Positions 18,987-27,607 of a stretch of DNA of 64,000 nucleotides are shown here, piece after piece. This DNA is from Photobacterium phosphoreum. GTDB lineage: Bacteria; Pseudomonadota; Gammaproteobacteria; Enterobacterales; Vibrionaceae. A model generated the notes under the pieces. It made no database searches. It saw nothing but the letters and a program-made list of their open reading frames with translations, and was not told where the DNA came from. The stretch covers positions 531,857 to 595,856 of the forward strand of contig NZ_MSCQ01000001.1 of the NCBI RefSeq assembly GCF_002954725.1, in the 5' to 3' direction. A program made the translations under genes and the position numbers. The first letter of the stretch is position 1; every line of letters begins with the position of its first letter.

Positions 18987-20027
18987 TTATTTCCCTGACG
19001 CGATGACTTTTTGAGTAATGTCACCCGCTAATTCATTATTGACGATATTAAATTTGATCAGTTTTTGTGATTGCTGAATTGCTTTAATGTCATAGTTAAA
19101 TTGGGTGTAAGTATCACCCCATTGGTAGCGAATAAATGTCTCACCAGATTGTAGATGCTGATTGATTGAGTATTCAGTCGCATAGCCAGACATTTTGCCA
19201 TTAATGGGACGGTTTGGCGCATCATGTGGAATACGGAACATGGTTGAGTCTAGTTTCACTATGCCATTAGTTACACTGGTTGGCTCTTTTAGATGCTGAG
19301 AGAAATAAGTGGTGTGAATAAAGCGATCTTCTGGGTTAGCGTTACCACCAGTTCCTAAATTTGTTTGGCTCCATTGTTGATCTTGTTTGCCCCAACCGCG
19401 TTGTGAGCGTTGGACATTAGCAAGGTGTTGTGCATAACCAGGCTGATTGGTTAATACGGTGTATTGTTTACCATGCCAAATTTGTGGTTTACCGTCACGC
19501 CATTCAACAATAGCACTATCACCGGTTGGATCTTGGAATGAGAGATGTAGCGCAATACGTACTGGAATTCCATCGATCAATTCTTCAATTGGAGCATTGT
19601 CTTTAATTGCTGCTACCAAGTCATTGACATTTTTGTACTGTGATAATAGGTGACGTAAATAAGTTATCGCGCCAGCTTGTTGTTGTGGATCGCCGTTACC
19701 AAGATCCATCTCACCATCATAAAGTATATTACCGCCTAATCCTTGAGAGTTAAGGCCATCAACCACAATGCCATAAGCTGTAATACCAGTAACAGCATAC
19801 TTAGCATTAATATTATTAAGCTTGCTCAAGTGGGTCGAGTATTCACTGCCTTGGGGGTAATTGACTAATGTTGGGTGGGTTGATTCTGACCAATCCATTG
19901 TACGTGCAACGAATGTGCCCTGATCTTTTGTTTCCCATAAAACCCGTGTACAAGCATGAGCGACAGAAGAAATAGAACCTAAAGATAAAGCGCTAATTAA
20001 AGCGATAGTTAATGAATTCGGTTTCAT
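18987..20027 (-). CDS. Secreted choloylglycine hydrolase / penicillin V acylase family protein
   Basis: Predicted periplasmic Ntn-hydrolase of the Cbh/PVA family, 346 residues. A signal peptide ends VAHA, so processing would expose Cys26 (ACTRVLW) as the N-terminal nucleophile. RTMDWSE near residues 42-48 and the later Asn- and Arg-containing segments fit the family. Gram-negative members hydrolyse amide bonds in penicillin V and, in some species, N-acyl-homoserine lactones; bile salts are also possible. The substrate cannot be read from sequence. It lies between glnS and fur, where E. coli has chitoporin genes, in its own transcription unit. Confidence 0.85.
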   Translation of the reverse strand: MKPNSLTIALISALSLGSISSVAHACTRVLWETKDQGTFVARTMDWSESTHPTLVNYPQGSEYSTHLSKLNNINAKYAVTGITAYGIVVDGLNSQGLGGNILYDGEMDLGNGDPQQQAGAITYLRHLLSQYKNVNDLVAAIKDNAPIEELIDGIPVRIALHLSFQDPTGDSAIVEWRDGKPQIWHGKQYTVLTNQPGYAQHLANVQRSQRGWGKQDQQWSQTNLGTGGNANPEDRFIHTTYFSQHLKEPTSVTNGIVKLDSTMFRIPHDAPNRPINGKMSGYATEYSINQHLQSGETFIRYQWGDTYTQFNYDIKAIQQSQKLIKFNIVNNELAGDITQKVIASGK

Positions 20028-20143
20028 GATTAATTCCCTATAAAAAGTAACTAAATGATATATAGGTAATTAAGCATTGGTTGTCACGTAGACAATTGTA
20101 ACGTTATTTGAATCGTGAGATAGGTCTTGGTTTTTTCTAGATG

Positions 20144-20175
20144 TAAAAAACCAGTGATATTGACCACTGGTTCTT
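20144..20175 (-). terminator. Terminator after fur
   Basis: On the minus strand AACCAGTGG and CACTGGTT form a stem followed by six T, 24 bases after the fur stop codon. Confidence 0.85.
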
Positions 20176-20198
20176 AGAGTAAAAATAACGAGAGGTTG

Positions 20199-20645
20199 TT
20201 ATTTTTCGTCGTGCAACGTTTCATCGGCATTACAGTCGCCATCGATGCAGTGACCATAAAGATATAAACTATGGTTTGTTAAACGGACATTAAAGCGTGC
20301 CGCGATGTCTTTTTGGCGTTGCTCAATCATTTCGTCTGAGAATTCAATTACTTTTCCACAATCAAGACAAACGAGATGATCATGATGATGTTGAGTAGCT
20401 AATTCGAATACCGATTTACCACCTTCAAAATGGTGACGAGTTACAATGCCTGCATCATCAAATTGGTTTAGGACACGGTAAACGGTCGCAAGGCCAATTT
20501 CTTCACCGATATCGATGAGTTTTTTATACAGGTCTTCAGCACTGATATGTTGGCAATCAGGTTGTTGAAGCACTTCTAAAATCTTAAGTCGAGGAAGTGT
20601 TACTTTAAGACCTGCTTGCTTGAGCGCGTGATTATTATCTGACAT
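20199..20645 (-). CDS. fur: Ferric uptake regulator Fur
   Basis: Fur is the Fe2+-dependent repressor of iron genes. From the start at 20645 it is 148 residues, the E. coli length. An N-terminal winged helix (about 1-82) precedes the dimerisation domain, with metal ligands in HHHDH (86-90) and the CLDC pair (C93, C96). The start is chosen because AGGAAAATC lies just before it; an in-frame ATG at 20705 would add 20 unrelated residues. fldA follows upstream, as in E. coli. Fur probably controls feoABC in this window. Confidence 0.96.
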   Translation of the reverse strand: MSDNNHALKQAGLKVTLPRLKILEVLQQPDCQHISAEDLYKKLIDIGEEIGLATVYRVLNQFDDAGIVTRHHFEGGKSVFELATQHHHDHLVCLDCGKVIEFSDEMIEQRQKDIAARFNVRLTNHSLYLYGHCIDGDCNADETLHDEK

Positions 20646-20841
20646 CCGATTTTCCTGTTGGCTAGCTGCAAAAATGTTGCAGTAGTCTTTCTCATTTAGA
20701 ATCATTATAAGTGACGCAACGATAACAATAAACCTTAAAAGGTCAGTTATCTAGCAGAAGTGTCACTTTTCTTTAGTTTACAATATTGTAAATATGATGT
20801 AATAAATTTACTCATCATACCAGTTTGTCCAGAGTAATGCC

Positions 20842-21310
20842 TTGTTTGATTACTATAAGCCGAGTTTGGTTAAGCTAGCGTTAAACTTATAGCCTTCATT
20901 TGGGGGCAGGTATGAAAATTATGTTGATCAGTAATGATTTTTGCTATGTGTGGTTACGGCTGAAATTGTGCTGGTGGAATAAAAAGGCGAATCGTACTCA
21001 GTATTGTGGCAGTATTTTTTCGTTAACCGATTCGGTTTATTCATTAATACTAAGAGGTATTTTAGGTAAGCAATATTTCGTGTGGGATACGGCTGCGAAA
21101 ATTGATTTTATACTCACAGCTAATAGTGGCTTGTTTGTTTATTTTGTTATTTCAGATGCCTGTATTACTGAGATTATTGCCGCAACCGCAGAAGGTAATC
21201 AATATTTACCGGAATTTAGCGTCAGTGTTTCTAAGGCAAACAACGAGGTTGTGGCACAAGTTACACGTATATTCTATGTTAGAAAAAACTGCAATATCGC
21301 TCAGATATGA
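20842..21310 (+). pseudogene. DUF4442 (hotdog-fold thioesterase-like) gene with broken 5' end
   Basis: The frame from 20912 to 21310 (132 codons from ATG) matches DUF4442 proteins from memory: SLTDSVYSLIL, GKQYFVWDTAAKIDF and VTRIFYVRK follow the family pattern. The family usually has an upstream stretch like LNLYPPFLGAG. Here KLALNL is read from 20872 in another frame, then hits TAG at 20890-20892, while SFGG/LGAG continues only after a frame change near 20899-20905. So the N-terminus seems disrupted by a stop and an indel. A shortened protein could still start at TTG 20900 or ATG 20912. Sequencing error is an alternative for the indel but would not by itself explain the TAG. Confidence 0.55.
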
Positions 21311-21365
21311 TGAAACCATCCAGTGATATTTAAATGGTTCAGATTGAATAAGATCTTAAAAAATA

Positions 21366-21392
21366 AAAAACGCGCTATCAAAGCGCGTTTTT
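21366..21392. terminator. Bidirectional terminator between the DUF4442 gene and fldA
   Basis: AAACGCGCT and AGCGCGTTT form a stem with a 5-base loop; A and T runs flank it on both sides, and on the minus strand it lies 22 bases after the fldA stop. Confidence 0.85.
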
Positions 21393-21413
21393 AAATGTGT
21401 ATTGTGACGTTGC

Positions 21414-21941
21414 TTAGTCAGCAAGTTCAGCAAGACACATTTCATCAAAGATTTGATTAACCCATTGCTCAACACGTGGTGCTGTTAGCTCTGGTTGACG
21501 GTCTTCATCAATGCATAAACCAACAAAGTTTGCATCATCAACTAACGCTTTTGATGCTTCAAACTCATAGCCTGCAGTGGCAAAGTTACCCACAATTGTG
21601 CCGCCTTTGCTTTCAACGATGTCACGTACTGTGCCCATTGCATCACAGAAGTACTCTGCGTAATCTTCCTGATCACCACAACCGAAAATAGCAACAAGTT
21701 TGGTTGAGAAATCAACTTGCTCAAGCTCTGGGAAAAAGTCGTCCCAATCGCACTGTGGTTCACCGTAATACCAAGTAGGAATACCTAGTAGTATCAGATC
21801 AAAGTTGTCGATATCTTCTTTGCTGCTTTTTGCGATATCTTTTACTTCAACTAGTTTGTTACCTAGTTGCTTCTGAATCATTTTAGCGACAGCTTCGGTG
21901 TTACCGGTGTCGCTACCAAAGAAGAGTCCAACGCTCGCCAT
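21414..21941 (-). CDS. fldA: Flavodoxin I
   Basis: FldA is an FMN electron carrier replacing ferredoxin under iron limitation and serving radical enzymes such as IspG, BioB and MetH reactivation. It is 175 residues from the ATG at 21941 (E. coli 176). The phosphate-binding loop FFGSDTGNTEAVA is near residues 6-18, and FMN-stacking aromatic segments follow (PTWYYGEPQCDWDD). The longer frame to 22055 adds 38 residues without family support. The 528-base gene sits upstream of fur on the same strand; the DUF4442 remnant lies between them. Confidence 0.95.
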   Translation of the reverse strand: MASVGLFFGSDTGNTEAVAKMIQKQLGNKLVEVKDIAKSSKEDIDNFDLILLGIPTWYYGEPQCDWDDFFPELEQVDFSTKLVAIFGCGDQEDYAEYFCDAMGTVRDIVESKGGTIVGNFATAGYEFEASKALVDDANFVGLCIDEDRQPELTAPRVEQWVNQIFDEMCLAELAD

Positions 21942-22267
21942 AGTAGATATTACCCATATTAAATTGTTAACTGCTATTGGGCAGTTTACAGAAATCAGTA
22001 TAAATGACGCAATGATAATTAATGTTTGATGACGATTTGGTGTTTTTTCGCTCAAATATTATCATTGGTTATTGTTGCCCTTTATCAATAGGGCAGGATA
22101 GCTTCTCGTTAATAGCGTCAGCTTGCTTACAAGCTGTTGCTATCGCATTACTATAAAAGAAGACTATCAAACTTAGCGCACTATATCACAGTCGAGTACG
22201 GGATTTAATCATTAGTCCTGTAGTCTACTATAGTTAAATGTTGATTCTGACGATGAATTATTTGCGG

Positions 22268-23032
22268 TTATTGCGTTAAAAATTGGTCAATAATCCGATT
22301 TACCGTCGCTGGCTTTTCGGCATGAAGCCAATGACCCGTATTGGCGACCACATGGGCTTTAGCATTTGGAAATTGTGCCATAATCTCACCACGGTATTGA
22401 GGTTCAATATAATCAGATAATTGACCCTTAATGAATAATGTTTTGCCACTAAAGGGTTGTAAGGCAGGGTGCCAGCCCATAATAGTGGCATAGTTAGCAA
22501 TTAAGCCTTCAATATTAAATCGCCATTGGTAACCTGTCTCTGTTTTTGCTAATGATTTTAATAAAAATTGGCGAACACCTGCATCTTCGACATAACGGGC
22601 TAAATAGTGTTCTGCTTCACTGCGCTTTGTTATAAGGTGGCAGTTAACTTCACGTAAGCCATGAAACACATTTTGATGACGATGAGCGTGATATATCACG
22701 GGTGCCATGTCGATAACAATAAGATGACTGATACGGTGAGGGACTAATGCCGATAGTGCCATCGCAACTTTGCCTCCCATTGAATGACCAACAACATCAA
22801 ACTGATCAATAGCGAGATGATCGAGGGTGTCAATAATATCTTGAGCAAGATCTTGATAGCTAAATTGATCACTGTGAGGTGATAAACCATGATTGCGAAG
22901 ATCGATACTGATCACTTGGTAATGTTGTTTTAATTCTCGGGCTAAAAGACCAAGATTATCTGCGCTGCCGAACAAACCATGGATCAAAACGATCGTTTTA
23001 CCCTTGCCTTCAGCACGAAAATGAAGATTCAC
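22268..23032 (-). CDS. ybfF: Esterase YbfF (alpha/beta hydrolase)
   Basis: A 254-residue alpha/beta hydrolase like E. coli YbfF, an acyl-CoA/short-chain esterase of uncertain physiological role. HGLFGSADN marks the oxyanion-hole region (18-26), the nucleophile is S84 in GHSMGG, and the C-terminal catalytic histidine is in NTGHWLHAEKP. It is divergent from seqA with under 100 bases between them, as in E. coli, so the two promoters probably share this gap. Confidence 0.92.
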   Translation of the reverse strand: MNLHFRAEGKGKTIVLIHGLFGSADNLGLLARELKQHYQVISIDLRNHGLSPHSDQFSYQDLAQDIIDTLDHLAIDQFDVVGHSMGGKVAMALSALVPHRISHLIVIDMAPVIYHAHRHQNVFHGLREVNCHLITKRSEAEHYLARYVEDAGVRQFLLKSLAKTETGYQWRFNIEGLIANYATIMGWHPALQPFSGKTLFIKGQLSDYIEPQYRGEIMAQFPNAKAHVVANTGHWLHAEKPATVNRIIDQFLTQ

Positions 23033-23124
23033 TGGCTATTTTCTCTAGTTAGGTGTGGTATTTACCATAGAGTATAACCTCGGATCAGGCTATAATCGTA
23101 CCCAGAATTTTAAACGGAATGATA

Positions 23125-23679
23125 ATGAATAATACCATGAAGACTATTGAGGTAGACGAAGAGCTATATCGTTATATCGCTAGCCAAACACAACATATTG
23201 GTGAAAGCGCTTCTGATATTTTACGTCGCTTGCTTATGGTGCCAGAAGAACAATTACAGCATGATGCTATTGTGATGCCTGTTCGTCCTAAAGGCATTGT
23301 TGTGAGTCGAGATGCTGGTAATGAGCCAACCATGGATCGCGTTAAAGAAATGCGTACTGTGCTAATTTCAGATGAATTTGCAGCGCAAGAGAAAGCCATT
23401 GGTCGTTTTATGCTGATCTTATCTTCTCTTTACCGAATTGATGCCGATGGCTTTGCAGAAGCGGCGGCAATTAAAGGACGTACGCGTGTTTATTTTGCCC
23501 ACGACGAAGAAACATTGCTTGCAAGTGGTAAAACAACCAAGCCAAAATCAATCCCAACAACCCCATTTTGGGTGATCACAAATACCAATACAGACCGAAA
23601 GCGTCAAATGATTGACCAATTAATGACGAAGATGGGTTTCAGTTCTGATATTATTGATAAAGTTTGTGGTGAAATATAA
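23125..23679 (+). CDS. seqA: Replication-initiation negative regulator SeqA
   Basis: SeqA binds hemimethylated GATC clusters, sequestering oriC after initiation and organising new DNA. The N-terminal multimerisation segment MKTIEVDEELYRYIA is followed by HIGESASDILRRLL, and the C-terminal DNA-binding domain includes KGRTRVYFA and the final MDQ-like helix region. Three in-frame ATGs exist (23119, 23125, 23137). CGGA lies six bases before 23125, so I favour that start (184 residues), although E. coli homology begins at 23137. pgm follows 30 bases later, so they are probably one operon as in E. coli. Confidence 0.93.
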   Translation: MNNTMKTIEVDEELYRYIASQTQHIGESASDILRRLLMVPEEQLQHDAIVMPVRPKGIVVSRDAGNEPTMDRVKEMRTVLISDEFAAQEKAIGRFMLILSSLYRIDADGFAEAAAIKGRTRVYFAHDEETLLASGKTTKPKSIPTTPFWVITNTNTDRKRQMIDQLMTKMGFSSDIIDKVCGEI

Positions 23680-23709
23680 TCACTATTGAGTTTTTACAAG
23701 GATAAGACA

Positions 23710-25356
23710 ATGGCAATCCATCCTCGTGCGGGTCAACGCGCTCAGCAAGAAGATATGCATAATATTCCAGCACTTGTTGCTAATTATTTTCTCATTGAGC
23801 CGAATATTACTGATCCGCTGCAAAAAGTAGCATTTGGTACTTCTGGACATCGTGGTACGGCAGATAAAGGTACCTTTAACCAGCACCATATTTGGGCTAT
23901 TGCTCAAGCTATCGCTGAAGTTCGTCTAGAAAATGGTTTAACTGGACCGCTATTTTTAGGTAAGGATACACATGCTTTATCTGAGCCAGCATTTACTTCA
24001 ACATTAGAAGTGTTGGTAGCGAACAACGTGAAAGTTGTGGTTCAAGAAGGGTTAGGTTACACACCGACACCTGGCATTTCTCATGCAATTCTTTGCCATA
24101 ATAAAGCGCATGCTGATAAAGCAGATGGCATTGTTATTACTCCATCGCATAACCCACCGCAAGATGGTGGTATTAAGTATAACCCTGTTCACGGTGGCCC
24201 TGCGGAAAGTGCATTAACGACTGCTATTGAGCAGCGCGCTAATGACATTATTGCCAATGGCATGGTTGATGTAAAGCGCGTACCTATTGCAGAAGCGTTT
24301 GCTTCTGAGCTTGTGGTTCAACAAGATCTCGTTGCACCTTATGTTGCTGATCTCGTCAATGTTATTGATATTGAAGCGATTCAAAAAGCGAATTTAAAAC
24401 TAGGTGTTGATCCTCTTGGTGGTTCAGGTATTGAATACTGGCGTCAAATTGCACAGCATTACGCACTAAACCTTACTTTAGTTGATGAATCTATTGACCC
24501 ATCATTCCGTTTCATGTCATTAGACAAAGACGGTGTAGTGCGTATGGACTGTTCATCACCTTACGCAATGGCTGGTTTGCTGGCTTATAAAGATAACTAT
24601 GATTTAGCCTTTGGTAATGATCCTGATTATGACCGTCACGGTATTGTAACGCCGGCTGGTTTAATGAATCCGAATCATTATCTTGCAGTATGTATTGATT
24701 ATTTGTTCCGTCACCGTAGTGGTTGGAGTGAGCAAGTCGCTGTAGGTAAAACATTAGTATCAAGCGCGATTATTGATCGTGTTGTTGCAGCGTTAGGCCG
24801 TGAACTTGTTGAAGTTCCAGTTGGCTTTAAATGGTTTGTTGATGGTCTATACAATGGCACATTAGGCTTTGGCGGCGAAGAAAGTGCGGGTGCTTCTTTC
24901 TTACGTCAAGATGGTACGCCTTGGTCAACAGATAAAGATGGTATTCTTTTATGCTTATTGGCTGCGGAAATCACAGCAGTAACCGGTAAGAATCCACAAC
25001 AATATTATGATGAGCTTGCCGCTAAATTTGGTAGTTCAGAATATGCACGTCTACAAGCAGTTGCTAATAAAGAACAAAAAGCAGTGTTAAGTAAGTTGTC
25101 ACCAGAAATGGTTGCAGCAACAACACTGGCTGGTGAACCTATTCTTGCTCGACTAACACATGCGCCAGGTAACGGTGCTGCGATTGGTGGCTTGAAAGTA
25201 ACCACTGAAAACGGTTGGTTTGCCGCACGTCCATCTGGTACTGAAGATATTTACAAAATTTATTGTGAAAGCTTTAAAGGTAAAGAGCATTTAGCCCTTA
25301 TCGAAAAAGAAGCACAAGATATCGTTAGTAAAGTATTTAGTGATGCTGGTTTATAA
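23710..25356 (+). CDS. pgm: Phosphoglucomutase (alpha-D-glucose phosphate-specific)
   Basis: Pgm interconverts glucose-1-phosphate and glucose-6-phosphate. The protein is 548 residues from ATG 23710 (E. coli 546). The active serine is S146 in [11 protein letters not shown], the Mg2+ loop is DPDYDR at 304-309, and the sugar-binding GEESAGAS and phosphate-binding RPSGTED motifs follow. AAGGATAAGACA precedes the ATG; a TTG at 23686 would give eight extra residues but is not needed. It is probably cotranscribed with seqA and is followed by a strong hairpin. Confidence 0.96.
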   Translation: MAIHPRAGQRAQQEDMHNIPALVANYFLIEPNITDPLQKVAFGTSGHRGTADKGTFNQHHIWAIAQAIAEVRLENGLTGPLFLGKDTHALSEPAFTSTLEVLVANNVKVVVQEGLGYTPTPGISHAILCHNKAHADKADGIVITPSHNPPQDGGIKYNPVHGGPAESALTTAIEQRANDIIANGMVDVKRVPIAEAFASELVVQQDLVAPYVADLVNVIDIEAIQKANLKLGVDPLGGSGIEYWRQIAQHYALNLTLVDESIDPSFRFMSLDKDGVVRMDCSSPYAMAGLLAYKDNYDLAFGNDPDYDRHGIVTPAGLMNPNHYLAVCIDYLFRHRSGWSEQVAVGKTLVSSAIIDRVVAALGRELVEVPVGFKWFVDGLYNGTLGFGGEESAGASFLRQDGTPWSTDKDGILLCLLAAEITAVTGKNPQQYYDELAAKFGSSEYARLQAVANKEQKAVLSKLSPEMVAATTLAGEPILARLTHAPGNGAAIGGLKVTTENGWFAARPSGTEDIYKIYCESFKGKEHLALIEKEAQDIVSKVFSDAGL

Positions 25357-25384
25357 TTCAGCACCATAACGAATAGTACGTACG

Positions 25385-25440
25385 AAAAAACGCCCTAATT
25401 ATATTCTTTCTAGTTGAAAGAATATTAGGGCGTTTTTTTA
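25385..25440. terminator. Bidirectional terminator between pgm and the DUF1853 gene
   Basis: CGCCCTAATTATATTCTTTC and GAAAGAATATTAGGGCG form a long stem with TAGTT loop, flanked by A and T runs. The DUF1853 stop codon overlaps its last bases. Confidence 0.9.
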
Positions 25441-26223
25441 TAGCTGTCGATTATGCTGCGGCCAATGATCCGGTACGATAAACCACACTTGATTATTACT
25501 GTCGAGTGCTTGAGTCGGTACCTTGATTTCTGCAATATTGAGGAAGGTTATTAGTTGAGAAAATAGCGGTGGTGCTATCCATTGGCGTTTTTCTAGCACT
25601 TTTAATTCTAATGCTGTTGCTTGTGAACAATAACACCAATGGCCTTTAAAACCTGTGGGGTTAATTGGCATATCTGAGCCAGATTGTGAATTCGGCCATG
25701 CATTAAATAAACGGCCCTGCATAATTAATCGACGCTGAGACGGGTAATGGTCATTTAAGTGTTTAAAGGCTGGGTGATCTGTGAGTTGGAGTTGATGATC
25801 GATCATACGGTTGATTTTTTTATCTAAATTATCATTGGCGTTAGGGCCAGGCCATTGATGCTGGAAGCTTAAATAAAACTTAATCGCGACTTCCCAATGT
25901 TCAATTTTATCACTGCGGTGATTATGGACTAAAAAATCAATTGCCCCGACAGTTTGCTGTTGCCATTGTAATTGAATTTCTTCGCCAATTAGGCTGTAAT
26001 CTGGATGATGAATGATTAATTGTTGCCACAGCCATTGGTAATAAAACCCTAATCGTGTATTGCCATTATAAAGAATATCGGTCGGAATAATGGCATTTTT
26101 GGCAAACTGTTGCAGCCATTGATTACTCATAGCGTAATCACACGCAGTTACAATATTAGGCATTTTCAATAGCGTGTGAAAATCGGCGTTGGTTTGGTGA
26201 ATAATTCCATTGGATTGTAACAT
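25438..26223 (-). CDS. DUF1853 family protein
   Basis: A 261-residue cytoplasmic protein with no signal peptide. It follows the DUF1853 pattern as I remember it: LGFYYQWLWQ (about 57-66), then QQTVGAIDFLV, HWEVAIKFYLSF and WPGPNANDNLDKKI. The acidic and Lys residues in E-AIKFYL and AIDF resemble a PD-(D/E)XK nuclease-like core, but this is inference and no activity is established. GAAGGATG lies upstream of the ATG. It is a single gene convergent with pgm. The name is by pattern recognition, not a search. Confidence 0.75.
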   Translation of the reverse strand: MLQSNGIIHQTNADFHTLLKMPNIVTACDYAMSNQWLQQFAKNAIIPTDILYNGNTRLGFYYQWLWQQLIIHHPDYSLIGEEIQLQWQQQTVGAIDFLVHNHRSDKIEHWEVAIKFYLSFQHQWPGPNANDNLDKKINRMIDHQLQLTDHPAFKHLNDHYPSQRRLIMQGRLFNAWPNSQSGSDMPINPTGFKGHWCYCSQATALELKVLEKRQWIAPPLFSQLITFLNIAEIKVPTQALDSNNQVWFIVPDHWPQHNRQL

Positions 26224-26351
26224 ATTGACACATCCTTCAAGGTAAACGTTTACTTTACTGTTTGTGACTAATCATTGACCGAGTTTCTGTAGTATTCTTT
26301 CATTTATTGGATTAAAGTACCAGTTAGGTTTTTTTGGGTCAGGAGTTAGCA

Positions 26352-26555
26352 ATGTACACTCAGTTTTCGGTGGCGAGTATTATTTCTCGTCGTGCTTATG
26401 TCATTTTACTAGGATTAGTGTGTTTACCTGTGTTACTCCTGATGCCTATTAATAAACGTACACGCCTAACCAGTTATATGTACCGTTGTTGGTCACAGAC
26501 AAGCACTAAACCATTATGGTTATCACGACTTGATCATGGCGCTTCGCGTCGCTAA
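26352..26555 (+). CDS. ybfA: YbfA-like small membrane protein (DUF2517)
   Basis: A 67-residue protein similar to E. coli YbfA (68 aa): both have an arginine pair before a single hydrophobic span (here RRAYVILLGLVCLPVLLLM, about 14-32), then a Y-x-H/YR-x-WS-T-x-KP-W pattern (YMYRCWSQTSTKPLWL). The function is unknown. ATG 26352 is chosen because AGGAGTTAGCA precedes it; a GTG/other start further up would add six residues. It lies near seqA-pgm, as in E. coli, and is followed by a terminator. Confidence 0.85.
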   Translation: MYTQFSVASIISRRAYVILLGLVCLPVLLLMPINKRTRLTSYMYRCWSQTSTKPLWLSRLDHGASRR

Positions 26556-26585
26556 TAAACGTATTAAGTATGACAATATCTTGTT

Positions 26586-26612
26586 GAAAAAGCTGCTAAG
26601 AGCGGCTTTTTT
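26586..26612 (+). terminator. Terminator after ybfA
   Basis: AAAGCTGCT and AGCGGCTTT (one G-T pair) form a short stem followed by a T-run. Confidence 0.8.
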
Positions 26613-26740
26613 TGTGTCTGAAAGTCGGTGATAGCGATGGGTGACTAATTTTGTTGATTGAGATTGTGACTAAAGGCTGATACTTTTTGAAGAGGGTGTT
26701 GTTGAATCAATAGCATGACGTTATTTACAAAGGATGAACA

Positions 26741-27499
26741 ATGAATAATTTTAAATTAGAAGCTTTGTTAAATGATTTTCTATCACCACAGCTGATTAAA
26801 GATTATTGCCCTAATGGGCTACAGGTGGAAGGTAAGGCTGAAATAACCAAAGTTATTACTGGTGTTACTGCTTGCCAAGCATTGATTGATCGCGCAATTG
26901 CAGAACATGCTGATGCCATTTTAGTTCACCATGGTTTTTTCTGGAAAGGAGAGCCTGCTGAAATTCGAGGAATGAAATATCGTCGTATCAAAGCCTTGAT
27001 TGAAAATGGTATTAATCTTTACGCATACCATCTCCCGCTTGATGTCCATGCAGAGGTCGGCAATAACGTTCAGTTAGCACAACGTCTTGGGTTAGATATC
27101 GTTGGCGGTTTAGAAATGGGTAATCCACGCTCGATTGCTATTTATGGTGAGTTAGATACACCATTAACCGGTGAAGAATTTGCCGCGCGGATTGCGATGG
27201 CATTACAGCGTGAACCATTACATATTGGCGATAATGCGCCGGCTTTAATCAAAAAAGTCGGTTGGTGCACGGGTGGTGGTCAAGATTATATTGAGCTTGC
27301 AGTACAGCAAGGTTGCGATGCGTTTATTTCGGGTGAAGTGTCCGAGCGAACAACACATATTGCGCGTGAATTAGGGATTCATTATTTTGCGGCTGGGCAT
27401 CATGCGACAGAACGTTATGGTGTTAAAGCATTAGGTGAATGGCTAGCGAAAGAGCATGGTTTTGCGGTTGAATTTATAGATATTAATAATCCTGTATAA
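26741..27499 (+). CDS. ybgI: NIF3-family metal-binding protein YbgI
   Basis: A 252-residue protein collinear with E. coli YbgI (247 aa), a hexameric ring with a di-metal site, reported as a GTP-cyclohydrolase-I-type-2-like or radiation-resistance protein; its true substrate is unsettled. Metal ligands are in VHHGFFWKGE (about 65-73), the DVHAEVGNN segment and the C-terminal AGHHATERYG motif. The YCPNGLQVEG signature near residues 22-31 is typical. AAAGGATGAACA precedes the ATG. It is convergent with gltA. Confidence 0.92.
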   Translation: MNNFKLEALLNDFLSPQLIKDYCPNGLQVEGKAEITKVITGVTACQALIDRAIAEHADAILVHHGFFWKGEPAEIRGMKYRRIKALIENGINLYAYHLPLDVHAEVGNNVQLAQRLGLDIVGGLEMGNPRSIAIYGELDTPLTGEEFAARIAMALQREPLHIGDNAPALIKKVGWCTGGGQDYIELAVQQGCDAFISGEVSERTTHIARELGIHYFAAGHHATERYGVKALGEWLAKEHGFAVEFIDINNPV

Positions 27500-27527
27500 C
27501 GAATGATTGTAATTTATTGATTGTATT

Positions 27528-27561
27528 AAAAAAGGTTGAGATCTAGTCTCAACCTTTTTAT
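27528..27561. terminator. Bidirectional terminator between ybgI and gltA
   Basis: AAAAGGTTGAGA and TCTCAACCTTTT form a perfect stem around TCTAG, with A/T runs on both sides. Confidence 0.9.
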
Positions 27562-27564
27562 TTT

Positions 27565-27603
27565 TCGAACCCTCGAACCCTCGAACCCTCGAACCCTCGA
27601 ACC
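27565..27603. repeat. Tandem octamer repeat TCGAACCC, about 4.9 copies
   Basis: Four exact copies of TCGAACCC from 27565 to 27596 and a seventh-eighths fifth copy to 27603. It lies between the terminator and the gltA stop codon, hence in the gltA mRNA 3' end. The unit length is a whole number of bases not divisible by three and the tract is non-coding, so copy-number change would be harmless to proteins. Confidence 0.95.
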
Positions 27604-27607
27604 TCAG

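Noticed and set aside
27565-27603. Tandem octamers considered as a CRISPR array
   Set aside because: The unit is only 8 bases, copies are immediately adjacent with no spacers, and no cas genes are nearby.
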